Of a DNA stretch of 64,000 bases, positions 45,684 through 55,923 are shown in pieces. The stretch lies in contig OY969581.1 in the NCBI GenBank assembly GCA_963701265.1, positions 1,364,001 through 1,428,000 on the forward strand. The letters are read 5' to 3'. Numbering within the stretch: position 1 is the stretch's first letter; each line of letters starts with the position of its first letter. The position numbers and the translations under genes were made by a program. The stretch is from VRUE01 sp963701265 (GTDB lineage Bacteria > Actinomycetota > Thermoleophilia > Solirubrobacterales > 70-9). The notes under the pieces are model-generated. The model worked only from the letters and a program-made list of their open reading frames with translations, was not told the DNA's origin and made no database searches.

Positions 45684-46741
45684 GCGGGCGCCTCAAGCTG
45701 CGCCGCGGCGTCGTCGTCGCCGAGGAGCCGCTGACGGTCGAGGTCGACGGCGAGTGGCGCTCGGCCTGGGCCGACACCGCCCTGCTCGGCGAGATGCGCG
45801 AGGGCGACGAGGTCGTCGTCAACGTCGCGGCGTTGGACCTGAAGCTCGGCTCGGGCGGCTTCGACGTCGTCCACGTCAACCTCACGCGAGGACTGGAGGG
45901 TGGCGGGGCTGCGGGCGACGACCACGTAATCAAGCTCAACTACACCTCGATCCAGCACCCGGTCGCCCCGGTCGAGCTTCCGGTGCGCCCTGTCCCCGAA
46001 GAGCAGGGCAAAGGCACAGCGGAAGAAGGTAACCAACCGGCGGGGGATCGAATGCCGGTTCTGGTCTTGCCGCTGCACGGTCACCTGGCTCCAGCTGCCT
46101 GGGCGGTGGCGCAGGGTTCGCCTGAGTTGAAGGTGGGATATGTGCAGACGGGGGGCGGTGCCCTGCCCGGCTCGCTCAGCCGTGACGTCGTCGAGCTGCG
46201 CAAGCGTGGTCTGCTCTGCGGCCACGCCACCGCCGCACCCGCCTACGGTGGTGAGCACGAGGCGATCTCGGTCGCCGGGGCCCTCGACGCCGCCGCGAAC
46301 GGGCTCGGCTGGGACCTGGCGATCGCCGGACCGGGACCGGGGATCATCGGCTCCGAGACCCGCCTCGGCCACGGCGGCATCGCCGCCCTCGACACAGCCC
46401 ACGCCTCGCTGGCCCTCGGTCTCCCGACCCTGCTCTCGCCCCGTCTCTCCAGCGCCGACCCGCGCGAGCGCCACAAACCGGTCAGCCATCACACCCTCAC
46501 CGTCCTACAGCTCCTCCTCGGAGCTGTCGAGATCCCGGTGCCGAGCAACGAGCCGGTGCCGATCGCGATCCTCGCCACTGCCGCCGGTTGGCGCCACCAT
46601 CTGCGCGAAGCCCCGGTCGACCTCGCCGGCTACGCGGCGACCGGCCTGCCGGCGAAGACGATGGGGCGCAGCCTCGAGCAGGACCCGCTCTTCTTTGCCG
46701 CCGCCCTCGCCGCGGGCGTCGCCTTGCGCCGCAAGGGTTGA
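45680..46741 (+). CDS. DUF3866-family protein
   Basis: 353 aa from GTG 45680. An N-terminal beta-rich part (LRRGVVVAEEPLTVEV) with DVVHVNLTRGLEGGG, then LPLHGHLAPAAWAVAQGSPE, GHATAAPAYGGEHEA, an AIAGPGPGIIGSETRLGHGG loop and KPVSHHTLTVL. The gene regularly lies near xerD and pyrG in actinobacteria. The Gly-rich loop and conserved His suggest a nucleotide- or metal-binding enzyme, but no reaction is known. Confidence 0.8.
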   Translation: MSGRLKLRRGVVVAEEPLTVEVDGEWRSAWADTALLGEMREGDEVVVNVAALDLKLGSGGFDVVHVNLTRGLEGGGAAGDDHVIKLNYTSIQHPVAPVELPVRPVPEEQGKGTAEEGNQPAGDRMPVLVLPLHGHLAPAAWAVAQGSPELKVGYVQTGGGALPGSLSRDVVELRKRGLLCGHATAAPAYGGEHEAISVAGALDAAANGLGWDLAIAGPGPGIIGSETRLGHGGIAALDTAHASLALGLPTLLSPRLSSADPRERHKPVSHHTLTVLQLLLGAVEIPVPSNEPVPIAILATAAGWRHHLREAPVDLAGYAATGLPAKTMGRSLEQDPLFFAAALAAGVALRRKG

Positions 46742-46767
46742 GGGGCGGCGGGGAGAACACCCCCGCC

Positions 46768-47706
<939 letters not shown>

Positions 47707-47718
47707 TAGAACCGGGCG

Positions 47719-48633
47719 ATGCCCGAGCTGCCCGAGGTCGAGACCGTCTGTCGCCAGCTCGAGCCGGAGTTGGAAGGTCGGCGGATCGAGCGGTTGGAGG
47801 TGCTGGATGCGCGCTGGTGCCGGCCGATGGCGCCGAAGGCGCTCGAACGCACCGTCAAAGGGGCAACGATCGAGGGGCTCGGTCGGCGTGGCAAGTACCT
47901 GCTGCTGGCCCTGGAGGGCGAGCGCACCCTGGTCATGCACCTGCGGATGACCGGCAACCTGGTCCTGGTCGAGGGCGAGAGCAAGCTCGATCCCTCTGAG
48001 GGACGGCGGCTGTACGAGGCCGAGCGCTCGACTTCCGAACGGCATCTGCGCGCGCGCTTCACGCTCGACGATGGCCGCGAGGTCTGGTTCACCGACCCGC
48101 GCCGTTTCGGCGAGGCCTTCCTGATCGACAACGCGAAACTCGACGAGCGTTTCGCCAAGCTCGGGGTCGAGCCGTTCTCAGCGGATTTCACCCCGGAGGC
48201 GTTGGGGGAGATGGCGGCCAGCCGCACGGCGCCGTTGAAGTCCTTCCTGCTTGACCAGTCGGGCGTCGCCGGCGTCGGCAACATCTACGCCGACGAGGCG
48301 CTCTTCCGCGCCCGTCTGCACCCGCTTTCGCCAGCCGGCTCGATGAAGCCCGAGCACCTGGAGGCGCTGCGTGACGCCGTGGTCGCGGCGCTGGAAGCCG
48401 GGATCGACGGCGGCGGGGCATCGATCGACGACTACCGCGACGGCCGCGGTGAGAAGGGCACGATGCAGGACGAGTTCCTCGTTCACACGCGCGAGGGCGA
48501 GCCCTGTCCTCGCTGCGAGACCGAGATCGTCCGCATCGTCGTCTCCGGCCGCTCGACCTACTACTGCCCAAGCTGCCAGGTGCGCTTGCGGCGCCGTCCC
48601 AAACGGCGCCGTCCGGTTCGTCGTTCACCGTAG
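47719..48633 (+). CDS. mutM: Formamidopyrimidine-DNA glycosylase (Fpg)
   Basis: 304 aa. N-terminal catalytic PELPEVETV with Pro2, LGRRGKYLLLAL with Lys, FLLDQSGVAGVGNIYADE, and a C-terminal zinc finger (CPRCETE, then YYCPSCQ). It removes 8-oxoguanine and related lesions. A basic RRRPKRRRPVRRSP tail extends past the finger. A 20-residue stretch (WCRPMAPKALERT region) replaces the usual sugar-binding text, within family variation. Confidence 0.94.
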   Translation: MPELPEVETVCRQLEPELEGRRIERLEVLDARWCRPMAPKALERTVKGATIEGLGRRGKYLLLALEGERTLVMHLRMTGNLVLVEGESKLDPSEGRRLYEAERSTSERHLRARFTLDDGREVWFTDPRRFGEAFLIDNAKLDERFAKLGVEPFSADFTPEALGEMAASRTAPLKSFLLDQSGVAGVGNIYADEALFRARLHPLSPAGSMKPEHLEALRDAVVAALEAGIDGGGASIDDYRDGRGEKGTMQDEFLVHTREGEPCPRCETEIVRIVVSGRSTYYCPSCQVRLRRRPKRRRPVRRSP

Positions 48634-48640
48634 ATCGGCT

Positions 48641-49366
48641 ATGGCCGGAAAGACGCTGAAGACCGAGGCGGTGGTGCTGCGCAGCATCCGCTACGGCGAG
48701 GCCGATCGCATCCTTCACCTCTACTCGAAGACGAAGGGGAGGATCGGCGCGATCGCCAAGGGCGCGCGCAAACCGAAGTCGCGCTTCGGCGGCCGCCTCG
48801 AGCCCTTCTTCCGCCTCGACCTGCTCCTGCACGAAGGCCGCGGCGAGCTGCTCACGGTCACCAACGCCTCCACCGTCGATGGCTATCCACGCTTGCGTTC
48901 CTCCGGTCCGGCGCTGAACGCCGCTGCCCGCGCCTGCGACGCAGTGCTGCGGCTGCTCGACTCGGCTGAGCCCAACCCGCCCGCCTACAACCTGCTCTGC
49001 CGCTATCTGGCGATGCTCGACGGTCCCGAGGAGGAAGGAGCGGCGAGCCTGGAGACGGCACTCTCCTTCCGGCTCAAGCTGGCTCTGGCCGCCGGTTTCG
49101 CCCCCGAGCTCGCCTCCTGCGCCCACTGCGGCGAGGCCGAGCACCTGAGCGGCTTCTCCGGCGCTGCCGGCGGCGTCGTCTGCGTCAGCTGCGAAGGCGG
49201 CGGCTTCCCGCTCTCCGAGGACGCGCACCGCTTCATGGTCGGCGCGATCGGCAGCCCGCTCGCCGAGGCGCCCGCGGCCGAGGAGCAGGCGCTGCGACAG
49301 GTCGAGCGGGCCGTGCGGGAGACGCTGGAGCATCATGCGCACGTCCAGCTCCGCGCCGCGGCCTAG
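48641..49366 (+). CDS. recO: DNA repair protein RecO
   Basis: 241 aa from ATG 48641. N-terminal OB fold (KTEAVVLRSIRYGEADRIL), then a helical domain with a CAHCG / CVSCEGG zinc site. RecO loads RecA with RecR. Only 7 bp separate it from mutM, so they share a message. Confidence 0.93.
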   Translation: MAGKTLKTEAVVLRSIRYGEADRILHLYSKTKGRIGAIAKGARKPKSRFGGRLEPFFRLDLLLHEGRGELLTVTNASTVDGYPRLRSSGPALNAAARACDAVLRLLDSAEPNPPAYNLLCRYLAMLDGPEEEGAASLETALSFRLKLALAAGFAPELASCAHCGEAEHLSGFSGAAGGVVCVSCEGGGFPLSEDAHRFMVGAIGSPLAEAPAAEEQALRQVERAVRETLEHHAHVQLRAAA

Positions 49367-49383
49367 TCAGGCTTGGCGCGCCT

Positions 49384-49389
49384 TATGAT
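49384..49389 (+). promoter_or_regulatory. -10 box (TATGAT), leaderless
   Basis: 6 nt before the dgt GTG at 49396. Confidence 0.55.
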
Positions 49390-49395
49390 CGAACC

Positions 49396-50409
49396 GTGCC
49401 TGCCACTCTCACTCTCGAGGACCGAGTACGCGCTTGGGAGGATGAGTTCCTCGCCGAGGAGGCTACGCGCTCTTACCCGGCGCATCGCGAGGCCGAGGAG
49501 CCCGACAGCCCGGTGCGCACGCCCTTCCAGCGCGATCGCGATCGGATCGTGCACAGCAAGGCGTTTCGCCGGCTCAAGCACAAGACGCAGGTCTTCGTCG
49601 CTCCCGAGGGCGACCACTACCGGACGCGGCTCACGCATACGCTGGAGGCCTGTGGGATCGCTCGCACCGTCGCCCGCGCGCTTGGTCTCAACGAGGATCT
49701 GACCGAGGCGATCGGGCTCGGGCACGATCTTGGCCACCCACCCTTCGGCCACGCCGGTGAGGAGGCCCTGGACGGAGCCCTGCGCGAGCGCTGCGACAGC
49801 GGCTTCAAGCACAACGAGCACTCATTGCGCGTGGTCGAGGTCCTGGAGCGCGACGGACGCGGGCTCAACCTGACCGAGCAGGTGCGCGACGGCATCCTCA
49901 ACCACACCGGCTCGCGCAAGCCGGCAACCCTGGAGGGGCGGATTGTCAAGCTGGTCGACCGCGTCGCCTACATCAACCACGACATCGACGACGCCCTGCG
50001 GGCCGGCGTCCTGCAGCCAGACGACCTGCCGGTGGCCGAGATCGAGCTGCTCGGCGCGACCGGCTCGGCCCGCATCGACACCTTGGTGCGCGACATCGTC
50101 GAGCGCTCTCGGGCTGAGGGCGACATCGTCCAGAGCGATGAGATCGGCGGCGCGATGCTGCGCCTGCGCAAGTTCATGTTCGACCGCGTCTACCTGGGCC
50201 CGCTTGCGCGCAGCGAGCACGAGCGCGTCCACCGCGCGATGCGGGCACTCTTCGATCACTACATGGCCAATCCCGGTGAGGTCCCCGAGGTCGAACCCGG
50301 GGCAAGCGACTGGCAGCGCGCCACCGACTACCTGGCCGGGATGACCGATCGCTACTGCATCGCCAAGTACGCCGAGCTGACGATTCCCGAGGAAGCGCCG
50401 TGGCACTGA
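49396..50409 (+). CDS. dgt: dGTPase-like HD-domain dNTP triphosphohydrolase
   Basis: 337 aa. HD motif residues are present: RLTHTLEACGIAR, GLGHDLGHPPFGHAGE and KHNEHSLRVVEV. The length fits the shorter type-2 family rather than E. coli Dgt. It cleaves dNTPs to nucleoside and tripolyphosphate, adjusting pools for replication. Its end overlaps dnaG by 10 bp, so the two are coupled, a common actinobacterial pairing. Confidence 0.92.
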   Translation: MPATLTLEDRVRAWEDEFLAEEATRSYPAHREAEEPDSPVRTPFQRDRDRIVHSKAFRRLKHKTQVFVAPEGDHYRTRLTHTLEACGIARTVARALGLNEDLTEAIGLGHDLGHPPFGHAGEEALDGALRERCDSGFKHNEHSLRVVEVLERDGRGLNLTEQVRDGILNHTGSRKPATLEGRIVKLVDRVAYINHDIDDALRAGVLQPDDLPVAEIELLGATGSARIDTLVRDIVERSRAEGDIVQSDEIGGAMLRLRKFMFDRVYLGPLARSEHERVHRAMRALFDHYMANPGEVPEVEPGASDWQRATDYLAGMTDRYCIAKYAELTIPEEAPWH

Positions 50410-52181
50410 TCTCAAGCGAGAGCCTGGAGCGGGTCAAGCAGGCCGTCGACATCGTCGAGGTGATCTCGGCCCACACGGACCTTCGCCGCCAGGGCGCCCG
50501 CTGGGTCGGCCTCTGCCCCTTCCACGAGGAGCGCACGCCCTCGTTCTCGGTCGACGCCGGGGAAAAGCTCTACCACTGCTTCGGCTGCGGGGTCGGCGGC
50601 GACACGATCAAGTTCATCGAGGAGAAGGAGGGCCTCGGCTTCGCCGAGGCGGTTGAGCTGCTTGCCGACCGCTACGGGGTCGAGCTGGAGCGCGAGAAGG
50701 AGGACCCGCGGGCGGAGGCGAAGCGACAGCAGCGCCGCCGCCTGGGCGAGCTTCTTGACCGCACCGCGAGCTTCTACGCCGCCTACCTCTGGGACTCCGA
50801 CGAGGCGGGCAAGGCGCGCGAGTATTTGGCCGAGCGCGGTCTTGGCGAGGAGGTGCTGAAAGCGTTCGCGGTTGGCTACGCCCCCAGCGCCTGGGACAAA
50901 GTGCTGCTGCGCGGCCAGCGCGCCGGTTTCAAGGTCGACGAGCTGCGCGGCGTCGGCCTGGTCCAGAAGGGGCGGGGTGGGGGCGAGTACGACCGCTTCC
51001 GCTCCCGGATCATGTTCCCGATCCGCGACCGCCGCGGCCGCACGCTCGGCTACGGCGGGCGGGCGATGCGCTCCGACCAGGGCGCGAAGTACGTCAACAC
51101 GGCGGAGACCGACTTCTTCCACAAGAGCCACATGCTCTACGGCATCGACCTGGCCAAGAGCGCGATCGCCAAGGAGGGCAGGGCGGTCGTGGTCGAGGGC
51201 TACACCGACGTGCTCGCCCTGCACCAGGCCGGGATCGAGGAGGCGGTGGGGGTGATGGGCACCGCGATCACCGACGAGCAGGTGGCCGCGCTCTCGGGCA
51301 TGGTCGACGAGGTGATCCTCGCCCTCGACGCCGACTCCGCCGGGCAGGAGGCGATGCTGCGGGCGCAGCGCGTCGCCGCCGGGCGCAAGATGCGCCTGCG
51401 GGTGGCGGCGATGCCGGCGGGGGAAGATCCCGCCGAGATGATGGCCGCCGAGGGCGGCGCCGACCGCTTCCGCGCCCTGCTCGACGGCGCCGTCGAGCTG
51501 ACCGCCTTCCAGGTCGACCTCGTCCTCGCTCGCACCGATGTCTCCTCGCCGGCCGAGCGCGATCGCGCCCTGGCCGAGGTGGCGCCGATCATGGCCGGGC
51601 TGGGGGAGAGCGCCAGCCGCGACGACCTGGTGCGCCGGGTGGCCGAGCGGCTCGACCTGGAGCCGGCGATGGTGATGGGGCGGGTGGTCGCGGCGCAGCC
51701 GCTCAGCGGCGGTTCGGCCGAGCCCGATTCACCGCGCAGCGGCAGTCCGGCGCCGGCCCCGCGCCGGACGGCGGAGCTGACCTCGCGCGAGCGCCGCGAG
51801 CGTGCTCTGCTGGCGATGTGCATCGCCCTGCCGGATGAGGGCAAGGGCTACCTCGAGCGGTTGACCGACGCCCATCTCTCCCAGCTCGGCCGCCGCGCCG
51901 TGGTCTGGCTGCGCGAGAACCCGCAAGACCCCGCCTCCAATCTGCCCCGCGAGGATGCCGAGCTCTCCGGCCTGGTCGCCGAACTGATCATCACCGCCCA
52001 CGACGAGCCCGCCTCGCCGGAGGCGATGGAGCTCAACTTCCTGCTGCTCGAGCAGCGCCGCATCGAGGCCGAGATCGCCGCTGCCGGCGAAGCCGAAGAC
52101 CCCCAGCGCCGTGCTGCGCTGAGCATGGAGCGCGCCGCCCTGGTTCAGCGCATCGCCCACACCGAGCGTGTGGGCGGCTAA
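50400..52181 (+). CDS. dnaG: DNA primase
   Basis: 593 aa. Zinc ligands Cys39, His42, Cys60 and Cys63 in GLCPFHEERTPSF and YHCFGCGVGG; catalytic RNA polymerase core with TOPRIM VVVEGYTDVLALHQAG and ALDADSAG; a C-terminal DnaB-binding helical region after a Pro/Ser-rich linker. GTG start within the dgt end. It lays RNA primers at the fork. Confidence 0.96.
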   Translation: MALISSESLERVKQAVDIVEVISAHTDLRRQGARWVGLCPFHEERTPSFSVDAGEKLYHCFGCGVGGDTIKFIEEKEGLGFAEAVELLADRYGVELEREKEDPRAEAKRQQRRRLGELLDRTASFYAAYLWDSDEAGKAREYLAERGLGEEVLKAFAVGYAPSAWDKVLLRGQRAGFKVDELRGVGLVQKGRGGGEYDRFRSRIMFPIRDRRGRTLGYGGRAMRSDQGAKYVNTAETDFFHKSHMLYGIDLAKSAIAKEGRAVVVEGYTDVLALHQAGIEEAVGVMGTAITDEQVAALSGMVDEVILALDADSAGQEAMLRAQRVAAGRKMRLRVAAMPAGEDPAEMMAAEGGADRFRALLDGAVELTAFQVDLVLARTDVSSPAERDRALAEVAPIMAGLGESASRDDLVRRVAERLDLEPAMVMGRVVAAQPLSGGSAEPDSPRSGSPAPAPRRTAELTSRERRERALLAMCIALPDEGKGYLERLTDAHLSQLGRRAVVWLRENPQDPASNLPREDAELSGLVAELIITAHDEPASPEAMELNFLLLEQRRIEAEIAAAGEAEDPQRRAALSMERAALVQRIAHTERVGG

Positions 52182-52204
52182 TCGGTACATTCCTCACCGG
52201 TTAT

Positions 52205-52277
52205 TCCGGGGTAGCTCAATTGGTAGAGCACGCGACTGTTAATCGCGGGGTTGTGGGTTCGAGTCCCACCCCCGGAG
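52205..52277 (+). tRNA. tRNA-Asn (GUU)
   Basis: Cloverleaf intact: acceptor TCCGGGG/CCCCGGA, D arm GCTC/GAGC, anticodon stem CGCGA/TCGCG with loop CTGTTAA (GTT), T arm GTGGG/CCCAC with TTCGAGT, discriminator G. CCA not encoded. No asnS is seen in the window. Confidence 0.96.
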
Positions 52278-52290
52278 CTAGGAGGCCCTC

Positions 52291-53502
52291 CTAGGCAGGT
52301 GTGCGGGTGCGGGCCAGCTGCTCGACCAGCTCGGCGCCGCGCTCGGCGCCGTCGTGCTCGCCGGCCCACTGCGCCAGCTCCTGCGCGTGATTGGCAAACG
52401 AGTCGTCCTCGAGCAGTTGGCGGGCGGCCCAGCGCAGCGGGGTCGGTTGGCAGAGGCGCCAGGGGAGTGAGAGGCCGCATTTGGCCCAGGCGACGCGCAT
52501 CGCGGTCTCGCTCATGTCGCCGATGATCGGGCAGATCAGCACCGGCGTGCCGGCGCTGAGGGCCCGCGCGACGGTGCCGTGGCCGCCGTGCGAGATCACC
52601 AGCGAGGCCAGCGGCATCAGCTGGCTGTAGCTGAGCCAATCGACCAGGACCGCGTTGGCGGGCACCTCGATCGGGCTCTGCGGGACGACGCGGTTGGTGG
52701 TCGCGACCACGCGCACCGGCTCGTCCGCGAGCGCCGCCAGGGCGGTGCGGACCAGGTGGTTGTCCGAGTCATGCGCCGTGCTCGGGGCGACGAGGACGAG
52801 GGGCTCCTCGCCGGGCGGCAGCTCGATGTCCGGGTGCGGCACCTCGAAGGTCAGCGGGCCGGTGATCTCGACCCCTGCCGGCCACTGGCGCGGGTACTCC
52901 AGCTGCGGGAAAGTTCCGACCAGCGCCAGCTCGGAGCTGATGCCGCCGTGGAAGCGCTCCACCGGCGGCAGGTCGAGGCGCTGTCGCTGGCGGTTGAGGT
53001 CACGCCGGCCGTGCTCGAGCCCGATGTCGAGGGCGCGCTGCCCGGTGCGCCATACCGCCCGCCCGAGCGGCGTTCGCGGCGGCTGCAGGCCGACCGCGAA
53101 GAAGGGCAGGCCGGGCTCGACCACGGGATAGATGTGGGGAATCAGCGTCGCCAGTGGCACCCCGGCCTTCTCGGCCGCCAGTGACGGGGCGAGGGTGAGG
53201 ATGTCGCTGACGACCACGTGCGGCTGCATCTCTTCGAGCAGCGGCAACAGCGCCCGCGCTGCCTCCGCCGCATGCTCTCCATCGGCTGAGTCCGGATCCG
53301 GTGGCGGGAACATGCGGTATTCCTCGGCCGCGGCAAAGCCAAGTCCGGCGCCCTCGACCGCGGACCGGCGCTCCTCCCAGGTCTCGATCGTGACCTCGTG
53401 CCCACGCGCGCGCAGCGCTCGCCCCAGCGAGATCGCCGGGAAGACGTGCCCGGGATCGCCAAAGGCAGCGACTAGAAAGCGGAGGCTCCGGTCTCCGCCC
53501 GT
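52291..53502 (-). CDS. MGT/UGT-like glycosyltransferase (GT1); start codon non-canonical
   Basis: The frame encodes a complete GT1 protein: N-terminal LRFLVAAFGDPGHVFPAISL, and the donor-binding SHGGHGTVARALSAGTPVL near the C-terminus, as in UDP- or dTDP-sugar transferases acting on small molecules. The first ATG (53313) would remove ~60 residues of the acceptor fold. Upstream there is no ATG, GTG or TTG in frame. The best candidate is ACG at 53502, with AGGAG 4 nt before it (403 aa); CTC at 53484 is where an ATG would usually stand. It follows the SDR gene by 16 bp, so coupling could help. Either an unusual start or a mutated one. Confidence 0.75.
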   Translation of the reverse strand, partial: TGGDRSLRFLVAAFGDPGHVFPAISLGRALRARGHEVTIETWEERRSAVEGAGLGFAAAEEYRMFPPPDPDSADGEHAAEAARALLPLLEEMQPHVVVSDILTLAPSLAAEKAGVPLATLIPHIYPVVEPGLPFFAVGLQPPRTPLGRAVWRTGQRALDIGLEHGRRDLNRQRQRLDLPPVERFHGGISSELALVGTFPQLEYPRQWPAGVEITGPLTFEVPHPDIELPPGEEPLVLVAPSTAHDSDNHLVRTALAALADEPVRVVATTNRVVPQSPIEVPANAVLVDWLSYSQLMPLASLVISHGGHGTVARALSAGTPVLICPIIGDMSETAMRVAWAKCGLSLPWRLCQPTPLRWAARQLLEDDSFANHAQELAQWAGEHDGAERGAELVEQLARTRTPA

Positions 53503-53518
53503 GGTGCTCCTGGTCCCG

Positions 53519-54250
53519 TTAGGGGGTATCGAGTCCCTCGCCGGGGCGCGTGAAGACGATCTCGGGCACGTGGCAGTTGCGCGAGGTGCGGAGCAGGAAA
53601 CGGACTGCCTCGCCGAGATCCTCGGGGCGGATCATCTCCTCGCCGGGCACCTGTCCCTTGGCGAACTCGGTCATCGGCGTGTCGACGAAGCCGGGGGCCA
53701 GCGCCGTGCACTGGATGCCGGCGGCGCCGACCTCGCGATGGGTCGACTGGGTGAAGTTGATCACCGCGGCCTTGGTCGCGGCGTAGATCGAGAGCCAGGC
53801 CTGGCCGCCCTTGCCGGCGATCGAGGCGGTGTTGACGAGCAGCGCCTTGCCGTGCTCGGCGCCGGCCTCTTTCAGCATCGGCAGGCCCTCACGGGTGCCG
53901 ATGATCAGGGCCCTCAGGTTGACGCCGAGCTGCATGTCGAGGTGCTTGGTCTGGATCTCCTCCATCGGCGCGCCGATACCGACGCCGGCGTTGTTCATCA
54001 GCATGTCGAGGCGGCCGTAGGTCTCGCGGTGCTTGGCGAAGACCCCGACCACGTCCTCCTCGTCGGTCATGTTGGCGGCGACGCTCTGCACCTCCAGCCC
54101 GTCGGCGCGGAGGCTCTCGGCGGCGCTCTCAAGCTTGTCGGGGCGCCGCGCCGAGACCGTCAGGGCGTAGCCCTCCTCGCCGAGCACGCGGGCGACCGCC
54201 AGCCCGATGCCGCTCGATGCTCCGGTGATCAACGCCGCTCGCTCCGCCAA
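53519..54250 (-). CDS. Short-chain dehydrogenase/reductase
   Basis: 243 aa from TTG 54250, preceded by AAGGAGAGGG. TGASSGIGLAVARVL, LMNNAGVG, catalytic Ser in NTASIAG and YAATK (Tyr-x3-Lys) are intact. The substrate is unknown. It is upstream of, and probably transcribed with, the glycosyltransferase, so they may tailor the same compound. Confidence 0.88.
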   Translation of the reverse strand: MAERAALITGASSGIGLAVARVLGEEGYALTVSARRPDKLESAAESLRADGLEVQSVAANMTDEEDVVGVFAKHRETYGRLDMLMNNAGVGIGAPMEEIQTKHLDMQLGVNLRALIIGTREGLPMLKEAGAEHGKALLVNTASIAGKGGQAWLSIYAATKAAVINFTQSTHREVGAAGIQCTALAPGFVDTPMTEFAKGQVPGEEMIRPEDLGEAVRFLLRTSRNCHVPEIVFTRPGEGLDTP

Positions 54251-54344
54251 GACCCTCTCCTTTTGCTCGACCGCTTTCGTCGCGGACCCTATCTCGCCTC
54301 GCGCGGCGCGTGGGATCGCGCTACGGCCGCGGCATCGCCGTGAA

Positions 54345-54350
54345 TAACAT
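54345..54350 (+). promoter_or_regulatory. -10 box (TAACAT), leaderless
   Basis: 7 nt before ATG 54358; decides that start over ATG 54349. Confidence 0.5.
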
Positions 54351-54357
54351 GCCGCCG

Positions 54358-55443
54358 ATGCTCTCTCGCCGAGCCTTCGCTGTCCTCGCCTGCCTGCTCT
54401 CGCTCGCCGCGATTGTGCTGGCCGGCTGCGGCAGCGACTCTGACGATACGACCGGGTCCTCGTCGACCTTGGCGGAGAGTCGCCCGGCTCCGCCGAAGAG
54501 CGACTTTCCCAGCGCCGATGGCAAGACGCTCGCCGAGGTGCTGGAAGCGGCCGACAATCCGTCCACCCTCGTCGTCTCGCCGGCGGCGCGGGTCTTCTAC
54601 AAGGGCGAGAACCGCTACCCATTTGGCGTCTTCGAACGCGACCGCAGCCAGGTCAGCGACGCCGAGGTGGCGCTCTACTTCGCGCGAGTGCCGGGTCAGG
54701 AGCCGAGGAGCGGGGACAAATTCAGCTCCGCGACTGATCCGAGCAGCGCCAAAAAGGAACAGGAACGGGCCCTCGACCAGCCTGCGGTGGGCCCCTTCCC
54801 GGCCGCGGTCGAATCGCTGCAGACCCAACCGGCCTTCCGGGCGCAGACCACGACCAGCGATCCCGATGCCGCCAACGTCGTCTACGTAACTCACGTCAAC
54901 TTTCCCAAGGACGGTGAGTGGCGCATCGCCGCCCTGATCAAGCAGGACGGAGAACTCACGGCCACGCTGCTGCCAAGCGCGGTGGTCGGCACCTTCGCCA
55001 AGATCCCGCAGCCGGGCCAGAAGGCGCCCATGATTCACACGCCGACCCCCGACGACGTGGGTGGGGACCTCTCGAAGATCACCACCCGCATCCCGCCGGA
55101 CACGCAGAACCAGGTCGACTACGCGGATGCGCTGGGCAAGGAACCGATCGTGCTGCTGTTCGCCACGCCCCAGTTCTGCGAGAGTCGCGTGTGCGGACCC
55201 GTCGTCGATGTGGCTGAGCAGGTCAAGCAGATCGACGGCGACAAGGCCGCGTTCATCCACATGGAGATTTACAAGGACAACGATCCGAGCAACCCGGTGC
55301 GGTCGCAAGTCAGCGCTTTCCACCTGCCGACCGAGCCATGGTTGTTCGCAATCGACCGAAATGGAAGGATCTCGACGACGATCGAGGGCGCCTTCGGCGT
55401 CGAAGAACTGACCCGCGTGGTGAAGGGACTGACCGCAGAATGA
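54358..55443 (+). CDS. Lipoprotein with thioredoxin-like domain
   Basis: 361 aa. Lipobox IVLAGC (Cys24). After ~200 residues of unassigned domain, the C-terminal ~130 residues read as thioredoxin fold: PIVLLFATPQFCESRVCGPV, DKAAFIHMEIY and cis-Pro region LPTEPWLFAIDRNG. The redox Cys pair is spaced CX4C (274/279) rather than CXXC or SCO1-like CXXXC, so function may be metal binding or altered redox. It overlaps the HPt gene by ATGA, an unusual pairing. Confidence 0.8.
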   Translation: MLSRRAFAVLACLLSLAAIVLAGCGSDSDDTTGSSSTLAESRPAPPKSDFPSADGKTLAEVLEAADNPSTLVVSPAARVFYKGENRYPFGVFERDRSQVSDAEVALYFARVPGQEPRSGDKFSSATDPSSAKKEQERALDQPAVGPFPAAVESLQTQPAFRAQTTTSDPDAANVVYVTHVNFPKDGEWRIAALIKQDGELTATLLPSAVVGTFAKIPQPGQKAPMIHTPTPDDVGGDLSKITTRIPPDTQNQVDYADALGKEPIVLLFATPQFCESRVCGPVVDVAEQVKQIDGDKAAFIHMEIYKDNDPSNPVRSQVSAFHLPTEPWLFAIDRNGRISTTIEGAFGVEELTRVVKGLTAE

Positions 55444-55805
55444 GTGAGAAGACGAGCCCCGATGCCGAGTTGCTGAACTCCTTCGCCGAGGAGGCAAAGC
55501 GCCGCTGCGACGTGATCGCCGCTGGCCTGGCGACCGAGACCACCGACTTCGAGACGATGCGGATCGAGGCGCACGCCCTGCGTGGTGCCGCCGGCGTAGT
55601 CGGCCTGCGCCGCCTCGCCGAGCTGGCCGGCCTGATGGAATCCGACCTCGCCGAAGCAAAGAAAACCGGCTCGATCCGCGGCGGCCGCACCCACCAGATC
55701 GCCGACGCCGCCAAAGCCATCTCCGAGGGCGCCGCAGCCGCCGCCAAGGGCGAGGAAGAGCCCCCCGACGTCGGCCGCTCCCTGGCGCAGCTCTTCAGCG
55801 CCTAG
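55440..55805 (+). CDS. Stand-alone histidine phosphotransfer (HPt) protein
   Basis: 121 aa, helical. RIEAHALRGAAGVVGLRRLA has the HPt signature with phospho-accepting His45. HPt proteins relay phosphate between response-regulator receiver domains. No sensor kinase or regulator is in the window. Co-translated with the thioredoxin-like lipoprotein upstream. An Ala/Glu-rich tail follows the domain. Confidence 0.75.
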   Translation: MSEKTSPDAELLNSFAEEAKRRCDVIAAGLATETTDFETMRIEAHALRGAAGVVGLRRLAELAGLMESDLAEAKKTGSIRGGRTHQIADAAKAISEGAAAAAKGEEEPPDVGRSLAQLFSA

Positions 55806-55825
55806 CGCTACCCTCCCGGACCAAC

Positions 55826-55900
<75 letters not shown>

Positions 55901-55910
55901 TCGGTACGTA

Positions 55911-55916
55911 TAGGGT
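55911..55916 (+). promoter_or_regulatory. -10 box (TAGGGT), leaderless
   Basis: 7 nt before the GTG at 55924, 11 nt after the tRNA repeat. Confidence 0.5.
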
Positions 55917-55923
55917 TTCCCAA

